64,000 bases of DNA from Bacteroidota bacterium (GTDB lineage: Bacteria; Bacteroidota; Bacteroidia; 2-12-FULL-35-15). The notes below the pieces were generated by a model. That model was not told the origin of the DNA and searched no databases. It saw only the letters and a list, made by a program, of their open reading frames with translations. This document shows positions 19,626 through 28,319 of this stretch, piece after piece (the stretch's first letter is position 1; each line of letters opens with the position of its first letter). The position numbers and the translations under genes are program-made. Location of the stretch: the NCBI GenBank assembly GCA_017303895.1, contig JAFLBF010000001.1, positions 62,001-126,000 on the forward strand. Reading direction: 5' to 3'.

Positions 19626-22252
19626 TTACTTAACAATGGTTACGTGCCCGATGATCTTTTTCTTTTTACCCTTAACATCTTTATAATTAAGGCGATAGAC
19701 ATATACATCCTGCTGACAAATATCGCCAACGTTATTTACAGCACCATTCCAGCCCTCTTTTTGATCAGTAGAAGTAAATATCCTCATTCCCCAACGGTCA
19801 AATATCATTAACTCATAATTTTTAGGATCAATGCCGTGCGCATAGACATAAAAAATATCATTCAAATTATCCCCATTAGGAGTAAACGAGTTTGGAATGT
19901 AGATCGTGATCACATCATTGATCACTACATATTGCGTAATTGAATCAATACAGCCACTTGGGCTATTAATTGCGTACAAGGTAACCGGATAAGTTCCGAT
20001 ATCAGGATAGGTATGAGATGGATCCTCTAAGGCGGATCCTGAACCATCACCAAAATTCCAGATCCATGTATTCGTGAATGAAGATGTATTTGTAAAGTAA
20101 ATGGTTGGATTTACAATATCTGCATCTAAAGGTGTCATTGTAAAATTGGCATCCGGCTGAGAATTAACTGTGATCATACAAGCAATGGTTGAATCACTCG
20201 AACATCCTGCTCCGAAACTAACTGTAAGCGTTACATTTTGGCAGCCATCGGTCAAATAGGTATGCGAAGGATTAGAGCCTGTTCCGGCAGTGCCATCACC
20301 AAAATCCCATGTATAGGTAGCACCCGAATTACCGGTTGTATCGGCAGTAAAATTAACAGTTACCGGATTACAGCCTGACGTTACATCGGAAGTAAAATCA
20401 ACCACAGGTGGTGCCGATGTAGTAACTGTTGCAACAGCTGTCCCCGTACAACCATTTGTTGTTCCTGTTACTGTATAAGACGTTGATGTTCCCGGAACTG
20501 AAATACTAGCAGTTACTTGACCGGTTGACCACACATAAGAAGCCGCACCATTCGCATTCAATGTTGTTGGAACACCAACGCATGTTGTAGGCGAATTAAC
20601 TGTAACAACAGGCAACGGATTTATTGTAACCGTAGTGGTGGAAGTACTTGTACAAGCAGATGGAGTGGTAATAGATATTGTTACTGTATAAGTCCCGGAA
20701 GCAGCTACAGTTGCTGCAGGGATGCTTGGATTTTGAAGCGCGGAAACAAATCCATTCGGCCCTACCCACGAATAAGTTGCTCCTGCTAAATTGGTTGCTG
20801 TTAAATTTAATGTGGCACCTTCACAATGCGGACCATCATTGCCTGCTGTTACAGGACATGGTACACAAGCTGCGGGAGCTGTATAGTTTTGAGTTAATGT
20901 ACATGCCGGATCAGCCGAAAAAACAGCAGTTACAACACAAGCCGATCCATCCGAAGTAAGACCATTCAAAGCATAAGCCATCGGACTAATAAATGGGGCA
21001 TTAAATACTTGTGGCGTTCCACCACAAGAACTGGAAACTGTTAATGTTCCTGTTGCAGGAGCATTGGTGAAACCAACTGAACCAGTTACAGAATAGTTGT
21101 TCGTAGCCGGATCACAAGCCGATGCATTAGCTGAAAGTGATGTGATCGAACAAGTATTCGGGCATGGAGCTGGAGCAGTATAATTTTGAGTTAAAGTACA
21201 AGCTGCATTGGCAGAAAAACTGGCAGTGATCGTACAAGCCGCACTATTAGCTGCCAATCCTGTAAAGCTATATGCAGCAGGACTTGTGAAGGGAGCATTT
21301 AAAACTACAGGTGTTCCACCGCAAGAATTAGAAATGGTCAACGTTCCCGTAGCAGGAGCATTTACAAATGTTACATTGCCGCTAACATCATATTGTTGAG
21401 TGGCACTATTGCAAGCTGTAGGCGTAGCTGAAATTGCAGATATGGCGCAGTTCACCACACATGATGGAGGTGCTGTAAATGCCTGAGTGAGTGTACAAGT
21501 AGGATCGGCTGAAAATGTAGCTGTAACCGAACAACCGGCTCCGTTGGCTGGCAAACCACCCAAAGAATAACTAACCGTAGTAGGATTAAAAGGAGCATTG
21601 AATGTTTGAGTCGCCCCGCTACAAGTATTTGTAACCGTGAGTGTCCCCGAAGTCGGAGGTGTTGTATAAGTAATATTACCTGTTACTGTATAAGTGTTTG
21701 TTGCCGGATCACAAGCACCTGGAGTAGCTGTTAAGCCGGTCATATTACAAAGGATATTGCAATTAGTTGTCCCTGTTCCACCTGTCTGAGAAAACTCAAT
21801 CGTCCCCGGATCATCGGCAAAATTGGTCAGAAGTAGCATATACCATTCTCCTGCTACAGCATTGGGAATAACACATGTTTCTTGAGCTGCGGTAGAATAA
21901 CTGCAATCCACGGCACTGGTAGCTTGCAAATTGGCCGCACAAGCAGCAGCTGTACTTGTAAATGGGCCCCAACAAGCAAAATCAACATCAATACCATTAC
22001 CCCCCCCAGATCGGTTTGTTCTATGTTGATAGTAATTGGTCCTGTAGTTGCAATTTGCAAATAATACCAGGCTGGATTGGGTGTTGTAAACAAGCAGTCA
22101 AAAGTCCCTGCATCAGCAATCCCTGTATTATTTGGAAAATTATAGGTCGTCCCGGTACAAAACGGATCGGCTGTAGGACATGAAATCCCTTGAGAATAAG
22201 CAAGGTTCCCTGCTAAAAATAAGATCAAACTTGTAAGGAGTATTTTTTTCAT
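19626..22252 (-). CDS. T9SS type B secreted protein, frameshifted at a G8 tract (about 875 aa if restored)
   Basis: Two frames together encode one protein. Residues 1-82 (signal peptide ending NLAYSQ, then CPTADPFCTGTTYNFPNN) are read from 22252. The rest is read in another frame from about 22007 down to 19626. Adding one G to the run of eight (22000-22007) joins them as TDLGGGNGIDVDFACWGPF, matching the NVDIDFALWGPF of the 3702-aa protein. Three Cys-rich modules follow (CNMTGLTATPGAC type), then Ig-like domains, two PKD domains (WDFGDGT, WNFGDGS) and a type B sorting domain (IPNSFTPNGDNLND, IFDRWGMRIF, DVYVYR). As written, translation from 22252 ends near 21854 after 132 aa. The cause may be a homopolymer sequencing error, a phase-variable OFF state or a true pseudogene. 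Confidence 0.82.
22000..22007 (-). repeat. Homopolymer G8 tract at the frameshift point
   Basis: Eight C on the plus strand (G8 on the coding strand) exactly where the two frames of the adhesin gene must join. Nine (or six) G would restore the full reading frame. Confidence 0.85.
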
Positions 22253-22268
22253 AAATCTATATTATCTT

Positions 22269-22283
22269 CAGACCAAAGGTCTG
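22269..22283. repeat. Short palindrome in the adhesin/mdh intergenic region
   Basis: CAGACC AAA GGTCTG, perfect 6-bp arms with a 3-nt spacer, 16 bp upstream of the frameshifted adhesin start and 147 bp upstream of mdh. It may be an operator or leader hairpin; no partner copy was noticed. Confidence 0.4.
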
Positions 22284-22430
22284 ATGCAATTATCAATATA
22301 TAAGTTGCACCAACAACCGGTTAAATTGTTAAAAAGTCGAAAAAGTGTTCAAAATTTAGCATATAAATATACATTTCTTTTCTAATTTAGCACTCTCAAA
22401 ATCACAAAAACTAACTTAAATCACAATAAA

Positions 22431-23366
22431 ATGAAAGTAACCGTAGTAGGAGCTGGAAATGTAGGGGCTACAACAGCTGACGTATTAGCATTCCGTAGAA
22501 TTGCATCAGAAGTAGTATTACTTGATATCCGTGAAAATTTTGCGGAAGGGAAAGCATTGGACATGATGCAAACTGCAACCTTGAACGGCTTCGAAACCCG
22601 TATCAAAGGAAGCACAAACGACTATTCTAAAACAGCGAACAGCGATGTTGTTGTTATTACAAGCGGTATTCCCCGCAAACCGGGAATGACCCGCGAAGAA
22701 TTGATCGGCATCAATGCAGGTATTGTAAAAACGGTTACTGAAAACCTATTAAAACATTCTCCAAATGCGATCGTTGTGGTTGTTTCCAACCCAATGGATA
22801 CAATGACTTATTTAGCATTAAAAGAAAGCAAATTGCCTAAGAACAGAGTGATTGGAATGGGTGGCATCCTTGACAGCGCCCGTTTTAAATGCTATTTATC
22901 ACTAGCATTGGATGCTTCTGCAAACGACATCGAAGGAATGGTAATTGGTGGACATGGCGATACGACCATGATCCCATTAACCCGTTTAGCTTCTTACAAA
23001 GGTGCTCCTGTTTCTCAATTCATGGATGCTGACAGCTTGAAAAAAGTGGCTGCTGATACAATGGTTGGTGGTGCTACATTAACAGGTATGTTAGGCACAT
23101 CTGCTTGGTATGCTCCGGGTGCCGCAGTTGCCGCATTGGTTGATAGCATCTTAAACGACCAGAAAAAATTATTCCCATGCTGCGTATACTTAGATGGTGA
23201 ATACGGACAAAAAGATATTTGCTTAGGTGTTCCTGTGATCATCGGCAAAAATGGTTGGGAGAAAATCGTTGATGTTAAATTAAACGATGAAGAAAAAGCT
23301 GCATTTGCAAAATCAGCTGACGCAGTTCGTAACATGAACAATGTATTAAGCACTATCAGCGCTTAA
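22431..23366 (+). CDS. mdh: Malate dehydrogenase
   Basis: A 311-aa cytoplasmic enzyme of the LDH-like MDH type that interconverts malate and oxaloacetate with NAD(H) in the TCA cycle. The N-terminal dinucleotide fold shows VVGAGNVGATTA (residues 5-16) and the acidic residue of LLDI after the second strand, which favours NAD. The substrate arginines lie in the SGIPRKPGMTREEL loop, the VSNPMD strand follows, and the catalytic His is in GGHGDTTMIPL. The length is normal for the family. The gene stands alone, with divergent adhesin and convergent-side neighbours, and has its own strong terminator directly after the stop. Confidence 0.96.
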   Translation: MKVTVVGAGNVGATTADVLAFRRIASEVVLLDIRENFAEGKALDMMQTATLNGFETRIKGSTNDYSKTANSDVVVITSGIPRKPGMTREELIGINAGIVKTVTENLLKHSPNAIVVVVSNPMDTMTYLALKESKLPKNRVIGMGGILDSARFKCYLSLALDASANDIEGMVIGGHGDTTMIPLTRLASYKGAPVSQFMDADSLKKVAADTMVGGATLTGMLGTSAWYAPGAAVAALVDSILNDQKKLFPCCVYLDGEYGQKDICLGVPVIIGKNGWEKIVDVKLNDEEKAAFAKSADAVRNMNNVLSTISA

Positions 23367-23384
23367 TCGTTTTATAAAAAATTT

Positions 23385-23412
23385 AAAAGGCGACCATTTG
23401 GTCGCCTTTTTT
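23385..23412 (+). terminator. Rho-independent terminator of mdh
   Basis: An 11-bp perfect stem (AAAAGGCGACC / GGTCGCCTTTT) with a 4-nt loop and a T6 run, 18 bp after the mdh stop. Confidence 0.92.
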
Positions 23413-23424
23413 AATATCTCAAGC

Positions 23425-23856
23425 ATGATCACAACTATTCCATTTAAGATCTTGAATATTGATGGTGAAGGGTTTCACTTAATGATAAAATTAAAGATCA
23501 ACAATCGCTCATCCTCCATGATCATTGATACCGGTGCATCAAAAACAGTTTTTGACACAACACGCATCAAGAAATTTGTTGATCAAAAAACATTTGATAC
23601 ACATGACCGCCTTTCAAGCGGATTGGGTACAAATACAATGAAAAGTCAATTGGCAACCATCAAAAAGATTAAGATCGGTGATCTAGAAATGAAGGAATAT
23701 AAAACCATTTTACTCGACCTCTCGCACGTCAATCAATCCTACGAACAGATCGGATTAAAGCCGGTAGATGGTGTTTTAGGAAGTGATATTTTATTGAAAT
23801 ACAATGCGGTGATCGATTATGAAAAGAAGGTGCTAAAACTTAAGTTCAAAAAATAA
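23425..23856 (+). CDS. Retropepsin-like (clan AA) aspartic protease
   Basis: A 143-aa protein. The start chosen is the ATG at 23425; an upstream TTG frame extension lies inside the mdh terminator and is unlikely. The aspartic protease motif IIDTGASKTVFD (near residues 33-44) and the second hydrophobic glycine motif GVLGSDIL (near 121) are the hallmarks of single-domain retropepsin-like enzymes, which work as dimers with one Asp from each chain. No signal peptide is visible. Related small proteins are common in Bacteroidota, but their substrates are unknown. It converges on the DCC-family gene, with an 11-bp overlap of the 3' ends. Confidence 0.85.
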   Translation: MITTIPFKILNIDGEGFHLMIKLKINNRSSSMIIDTGASKTVFDTTRIKKFVDQKTFDTHDRLSSGLGTNTMKSQLATIKKIKIGDLEMKEYKTILLDLSHVNQSYEQIGLKPVDGVLGSDILLKYNAVIDYEKKVLKLKFKK

Positions 23857-24265
23857 ATCGCTCTTTTACATCTGGTGTAGGGATCATACAACTTTCTTTC
23901 TTTCCAAACCATTTATACCTGTTACGCGCTATCAGATCATACACGGCATCTCTCACAAACCGGGGAATTATTATAAATCCGGATAACAGCGGATATGCTC
24001 CATTTAATTTTTTTGTAATTCGCAGGATCGCGGAAGATTTAACAGCAAATTGATCATTCTCTATCAGAATGATGCTATCTATTTTTTGCACATCGATAGC
24101 CAACTTTTCACATATTGCTTTCCCAACATCTGATTGGATAGGGGCAAATTTGAAGTGTGCTTTTTTATCGTGACGGATTATGAAGTTAACGGAGGAGTTG
24201 CAAAAATTGCAAACACCATCAAATAAAACGATTGCAGTATGATCATGAGTCTTTGGATCCATCAA
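23846..24265 (-). CDS. DCC-family thiol-disulfide oxidoreductase-like protein (DUF393)
   Basis: A 139-aa protein with the family motif DGVCNFCN near residue 15, where a CxxC redox pair follows an Asp on the first thioredoxin-like strand. Downstream positions also fit the family: FKFAPIQSD, a SIILIEN strand and the C-terminal RNRYKWFG. It probably works in the cytoplasm; the true reaction of the family is not settled. Its ATG overlaps the stop of the beta-propeller lipoprotein gene upstream by 4 bp, so it is the last gene of that transcript. It may or may not belong functionally to the metal island. Confidence 0.88.
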   Translation of the reverse strand: MMDPKTHDHTAIVLFDGVCNFCNSSVNFIIRHDKKAHFKFAPIQSDVGKAICEKLAIDVQKIDSIILIENDQFAVKSSAILRITKKLNGAYPLLSGFIIIPRFVRDAVYDLIARNRYKWFGKKESCMIPTPDVKERFIF

Positions 24266-25719
24266 TTCCTCACACCAATTGCATATGGGTCTACCGATAC
24301 TTCCACTTTTTTGATCGAACCATTTTCATTACTCAACATGTCCAATGTATTCAATTTGATAAAAGATACATTTCCATTTCTACCACCGCATTCACCTAAA
24401 TGATGTGGTGCCGGTCCATCGCTCGAAGCATTTCTATTAGCAACAAATACCAGACCTTTGTCTTCATCAATTCCAATTCCATGTGGCTGATGTCCTGTGT
24501 ATATATATTTTACAAATGAATTGGTACTATAATCGATCACCGCAACAGAACCTCGCTTCCCTGGAAAATTTACTGTATCTTCAGGACATGTTACAAATAA
24601 ATAATTATACGCACTAGACACCACCATCTCCGAAGGCAAACCTCCAACCGGAATTGTAGCCAATAATTGATCATTAGCTGTATTAAATATTCTCAATTCC
24701 TTTGTTCCCTGACAAGTCACAAAATATTTATTGCCATCAGGAGAAAAAATAACTTCATGCGGCAATAATGATACAGGTGGAGGCGTAGAAAATAAATTCA
24801 CTATTTGATCTATACTAAAATCATTTACAAAAATCTTCAGGATCTCACTTGAGTTTTGCAGAGTAACATACAAAGTATCTGCTGAAGAATTCAAAGTAGA
24901 ACCATGCGGATTGTTATATCCAAGATTATGCGTTACCGATAATGTTTGCAAATTCACTTCAGCAATATCCCCATTAAAACTCCAATCGATCACAAATGCT
25001 TTCTGACCATCCGGAGTGATCGTCATTGTATTCCAATTCCTCAAACCAAGCATGGCTTCGCCCACATACGAATCATCTGAAGTGCGAAATTTTTGAATGG
25101 AATTTCCTCCGGTACTTATCACATACCAATATTGTCCATCAGGCGAAACTTTTATATTGTGCGGTGATTCAATTCCAGCACTATTCCCTACATTAACATA
25201 ACGCATAGGCAACAAGGTTTCCTGATCAAAAACAGTAACTACATCACATCCTTGATTCGTCACATAAAACTTTTTACGATTGGGTTTGTCTGAAAATTTC
25301 ACAAAACCCTCCCTATTGGGAGCCCCTGCATCGATCCAATTTTTCAACAATAGAACTTCTTCTCTGCTTAAACTCGGACGATTATACGGCATCGTAGGAT
25401 TCAATGTAACTCCCAAATCGGAAAATGTATTTACATAATACATCATGGTGCTATAATCACTCCGGTAAGGAATTACCGACAAAGCATTCCTACCTCCTTC
25501 GAATAACTTATCCCAACTCTCCAACGACAGATCACCTGCTGCACCTTTACTCAAATTATTATGACAACCACTTACCGCACATTTCGTAAACATGATCTTC
25601 CCGACCTCCTCCGGAAACTGATTATAATCGGGAGTCGCCTTTTCATTTGTACATGAACTTAATGTAATAAGCACAATCAATATAGAAAAAACAAATATGT
25701 ATGCAGGCGATATTTTCAT
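24262..25719 (-). CDS. Lipoprotein with haem-c motif and YVTN/cytochrome-D1-like beta-propeller
   Basis: 485 aa from the ATG at 25719, chosen because it gives an SPII signal peptide with lipobox LSSC (Cys23); a start 30 bp further upstream puts unneeded residues ahead of it. Residues 37-130 look like the cytochrome-c-like domain found ahead of such propellers. The haem motif has the spacing C47-x4-C52-H53 instead of the usual CxxCH, and PTMPYNRPSLSREEVLLL supplies a possible axial Met. Residues 140-480 form a seven-bladed-type propeller (SPHNIKVSPDGQYWYV, PHGIGIDEDKGLVFVAN). It would be periplasmic or outer-membrane anchored. It follows the MbnP/MbnH genes, suggesting electron transfer or substrate binding with them; that is inference. 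Confidence 0.8.
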   Translation of the reverse strand: MKISPAYIFVFSILIVLITLSSCTNEKATPDYNQFPEEVGKIMFTKCAVSGCHNNLSKGAAGDLSLESWDKLFEGGRNALSVIPYRSDYSTMMYYVNTFSDLGVTLNPTMPYNRPSLSREEVLLLKNWIDAGAPNREGFVKFSDKPNRKKFYVTNQGCDVVTVFDQETLLPMRYVNVGNSAGIESPHNIKVSPDGQYWYVISTGGNSIQKFRTSDDSYVGEAMLGLRNWNTMTITPDGQKAFVIDWSFNGDIAEVNLQTLSVTHNLGYNNPHGSTLNSSADTLYVTLQNSSEILKIFVNDFSIDQIVNLFSTPPPVSLLPHEVIFSPDGNKYFVTCQGTKELRIFNTANDQLLATIPVGGLPSEMVVSSAYNYLFVTCPEDTVNFPGKRGSVAVIDYSTNSFVKYIYTGHQPHGIGIDEDKGLVFVANRNASSDGPAPHHLGECGGRNGNVSFIKLNTLDMLSNENGSIKKVEVSVDPYAIGVRN

Positions 25720-25738
25720 ACTCGTAAAGTTAAAAAAT

Positions 25739-25772
25739 AAAACCCGCAAATAAAATTATTTGCGGGTTTTAA
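25739..25772 (-). terminator. Stem-loop between 25790 and 25719 genes (terminator or attenuator)
   Basis: AAAACCCGCAAATAA pairs with its complement around a 2-nt centre, followed on the minus strand by a T-rich stretch. It is a good intrinsic terminator, but only about 20 bp remain before the next start codon, so the downstream gene may rely on readthrough. Confidence 0.8.
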
Positions 25773-25789
25773 AAGTATTAGAAATTTTT

Positions 25790-26167
25790 CTATTCGGTTA
25801 CCGGAACATCAATATTCACATCTTCATTTGTTCTTAATCGGACTCCAACGCCACCTGTAACAGGGGCAACAACGGCATTATCGTAACCTACGCCATACAA
25901 ATAATAATCGCCTTTACGCAAGCCTTCAAATTTATAATTTCCGCTGGCATCAGCTGTTACTTGTGCATCATAAGCCGACACAGCTGCTCCCGGAAAATCA
26001 GTTGCACCATATTTTATGTACACAACACTGTTGGGGATAGCAGCACCATGATGTTCAACTACTCCCGAAATGGATGATTTTCCACCAGGTCCTTCTTTTT
26101 TACAGGACACTGCAGAGAAACTTATCACCGCTAAAAGTAAAATGTATATTGTATTTTTAATTTTCAT
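25790..26167 (-). CDS. Lipoprotein with carboxypeptidase-regulatory-like domain
   Basis: A 125-aa protein with an SPII signal (lipobox AVSC, Cys22), then a single beta-sandwich domain of the carboxypeptidase regulatory / SdrD-B type (about 32-120). This shows the usual order SGVVEHHGAAIPNSVVYIKY, DAQVTADASGNYKFEGLRKGDYYLYG. A His pair (EHHGAA) lies early in the domain. Such domains act as binding or structural modules; here it is a stand-alone periplasm-facing or surface lipoprotein. It lies 33 bp after the outer-membrane protein gene in the MbnP/MbnH transcript and is followed by a stem-loop. Confidence 0.82.
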   Translation of the reverse strand: MKIKNTIYILLLAVISFSAVSCKKEGPGGKSSISGVVEHHGAAIPNSVVYIKYGATDFPGAAVSAYDAQVTADASGNYKFEGLRKGDYYLYGVGYDNAVVAPVTGGVGVRLRTNEDVNIDVPVTE

Positions 26168-26200
26168 GATCTATTAATTTCTTATAAAGTTAACCAATAA

Positions 26201-27232
26201 TTACTCAGTTTGTTTTCTCCGGAGCAAATATTTTTTCTGATTAAAATTATAGGTCAGACCGACCATAAATTTAGCCGAGTGTTTTAAATTCTTGTCAAAC
26301 CCCTGCTCGTAGGCAGGCAAATGAAAGGATGTGTTCAGCGTCATATTCTTATAAAAAACATCCAACCCCACCCCTGCTGTTAAAACATTCATAGTTGTTC
26401 CATTCTGAAATGTTTCGTGAATGTAAACGCCTTTGGTATATTCATAAAATCCTTGAATAGATGGAAAAAACTTCAGATCCTTCTCCTGCCTGAATTTGTA
26501 AAAAACATTCAAATAGGTTGCAGTACTATTATCCACCCGTTCGTGATAATAATTTTCGCCATTATACTTAAACATGGTATTGAAGTTCAATCCGAATTTT
26601 TTTACCCCAAATACATAATTGAGGTAAGCCAGATAATCTACACTCCCTGTCCCCGGTTGAAGCATATAATCGATGCGATTATTGGAAGCATCCTTTTGAT
26701 AATAATCACCTACCGGCAACTTTAGTCCTGCTCCAAGGATCAAACGATGCTGATATTTTTCAGTCATAATTTTACTTACCACATGGTATGCTGCAAAAAA
26801 GGTCATATCACCTAGTCCTTGTATGGTCTGCTTTTGCTCATTTACACGATTTTGATTCATTACAAATGGTATAACTGCATTCAACTCAATACGCGGATGA
26901 ATAAAAAATTTCCCCCTCAACTCAGCTGAAGTAAACAATTCATAATCACGTGGACTCAATGCAGAATCCGAAATTACGGTATGTGAACCATGCTTTAGCT
27001 GTTTATCTGAGAAATCTTGACCTCTGTTAGGATGATAGGATCGATGGGTATTCGGGAACAACAAACTTCCTTGTCCGGCCCCATAGTATCCACTATAGCT
27101 TTTATATCGATATAAAACGGATATGCTACTTTGATTATCATAAGGTGTGATTCCCATAAAACACCCGCAAAAATCACAGGCAAAAATGCTGTATTGCACA
27201 AGAAACCCTAAAAGGGTTAATATATATTTCAT
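26201..27232 (-). CDS. Outer-membrane beta-barrel-type protein with N-terminal CxxCxC motif
   Basis: A 343-aa protein. After a signal peptide (residues 1-18) the mature N-terminus begins CDFCGCFMGITPYDN, giving Cys19, Cys22 and Cys24, a possible metal-binding cluster. The rest is rich in alternating amphipathic strands with aromatic ends (SVLYRYKSYSGYYGAG, LNYVFGVKKFGLNFNTMFKY, KFMVGLTYNFNQKKY), as in transporter-like outer-membrane proteins. Similar proteins beginning with a CxxCGC motif sit next to di-heme peroxidases and MbnP-like proteins in other Bacteroidota, as far as I recall. It is probably the outer-membrane channel or receptor of this operon. Neighbours lie 23-33 bp away on the same strand. 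Confidence 0.72.
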   Translation of the reverse strand: MKYILTLLGFLVQYSIFACDFCGCFMGITPYDNQSSISVLYRYKSYSGYYGAGQGSLLFPNTHRSYHPNRGQDFSDKQLKHGSHTVISDSALSPRDYELFTSAELRGKFFIHPRIELNAVIPFVMNQNRVNEQKQTIQGLGDMTFFAAYHVVSKIMTEKYQHRLILGAGLKLPVGDYYQKDASNNRIDYMLQPGTGSVDYLAYLNYVFGVKKFGLNFNTMFKYNGENYYHERVDNSTATYLNVFYKFRQEKDLKFFPSIQGFYEYTKGVYIHETFQNGTTMNVLTAGVGLDVFYKNMTLNTSFHLPAYEQGFDKNLKHSAKFMVGLTYNFNQKKYLLRRKQTE

Positions 27233-27255
27233 GAAGATCTGATTATATAAAATTG

Positions 27256-28302
27256 CTAAGGTGCGAATGGATCCGCAAACCTTCTGTCATTAATAAATGA
27301 ATAATCAGAGAGTGTTTTTAAGAAGGCAATAATATCCTGTTTTTCCTGAGTTGTCATTGGAATACCGCCTACAACTCCTGCACTTATAGTGCTTGAATTA
27401 ACAACACCTGAAGAATAGTGATCCAGCACTTGCTCTAAAGTAATAAATCGACCATCATGCATATACTGTCTGGTAAGGCCTACATTACGAAGAGATGGAA
27501 CTTTAAAAGTACCGGAATCGGCCGCTAATAAAGTTATCCGGGCACGACCCGCATCCGCAAATACAGAGTCCAGACCATTATTCATGTATTGAAAATTAGT
27601 AAACAATGGTGCTGTATGACAAGAATTACATTTCTGCTGAAATAAATTTAAGCCATTCAATTCGGATGTGGAAAGCGAAGTCTCCCCTCTCAGATAACGA
27701 TCATATTTAGAATTGGCAGAAACCAGCATACCCTGAAATTGAGCCATTGCTTTTAAGATCAAAGGTGTGGTGATCGTTTCTGTTCCAAAAGCCTCACGGA
27801 ACAATCGTCTGTAATCAGCATCGTTCTGCAGCTTAACAACCACATTATTAATATCCTCATCCATCTCAACCGGATTGTCGACTGGAGCTAACGGCTGAAC
27901 TTCCAGATGGTTTACTCCACCATCCCACATAAAACTTGGATGCCAATTTAAATTGTACAAACCCGGAGCATTACGGGTTCCTAATAACCCATCTATTCCA
28001 TGACTTACAGCATGATCTAAATGTGAAAAAGCGGCAAACTGCTGATGACAACTTCCGCACGAGATCGTATTATTTCGGGATAAACGGGTATCATAAAATA
28101 ATTTTCTACCTAAAATAAAACCTTCTGTTGTTAATGGATTGGTTGAGAAATCATACACCGGTTGTGGCCAACCTTGCGGAACCGAAAAACGAATATCGTT
28201 TACCGGTAATTCTTCTTTTATAACAGGATCTACTTCACAAGCATTCATAGCAACCATAATGATTGCTATGAATGTTATGAAATATTTCTTTTTTATTCTC
28301 AC
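27256..28302 (-). CDS. Di-heme cytochrome-c peroxidase / MauG family lipoprotein (MbnH-like)
   Basis: A 348-aa protein with an SPII signal (Cys22 after VAMNA). Two haem-c sites are visible: C82GSCH86 and C225NSCH229. The family motifs FILGRKLFYDTRLS, HPSFMWDGG, VPSLRNVGLTRQYMHDGRF and the C-terminal DIIAFLKTLSD are in place. MauG-like enzymes either remove peroxide or modify a partner protein. MbnH, next to MbnP in methanotrophs, converts a Trp of MbnP to kynurenine, which helps form a copper site. Here the gene lies 17 bp after an MbnP-family gene, so a protein-modifying role is likelier than peroxide removal. This is inference from the pairing. Location: periplasmic side, lipid-anchored. 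Confidence 0.87.
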   Translation of the reverse strand: MRIKKKYFITFIAIIMVAMNACEVDPVIKEELPVNDIRFSVPQGWPQPVYDFSTNPLTTEGFILGRKLFYDTRLSRNNTISCGSCHQQFAAFSHLDHAVSHGIDGLLGTRNAPGLYNLNWHPSFMWDGGVNHLEVQPLAPVDNPVEMDEDINNVVVKLQNDADYRRLFREAFGTETITTPLILKAMAQFQGMLVSANSKYDRYLRGETSLSTSELNGLNLFQQKCNSCHTAPLFTNFQYMNNGLDSVFADAGRARITLLAADSGTFKVPSLRNVGLTRQYMHDGRFITLEQVLDHYSSGVVNSSTISAGVVGGIPMTTQEKQDIIAFLKTLSDYSFINDRRFADPFAP

Positions 28303-28319
28303 TCTCCTAAATTACAAAA

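Noticed and set aside
25720-25749. Longer start for the beta-propeller lipoprotein at 25749
   Set aside because: It adds ten residues ahead of a complete SPII signal, and the T-rich tail of the hairpin lies there.
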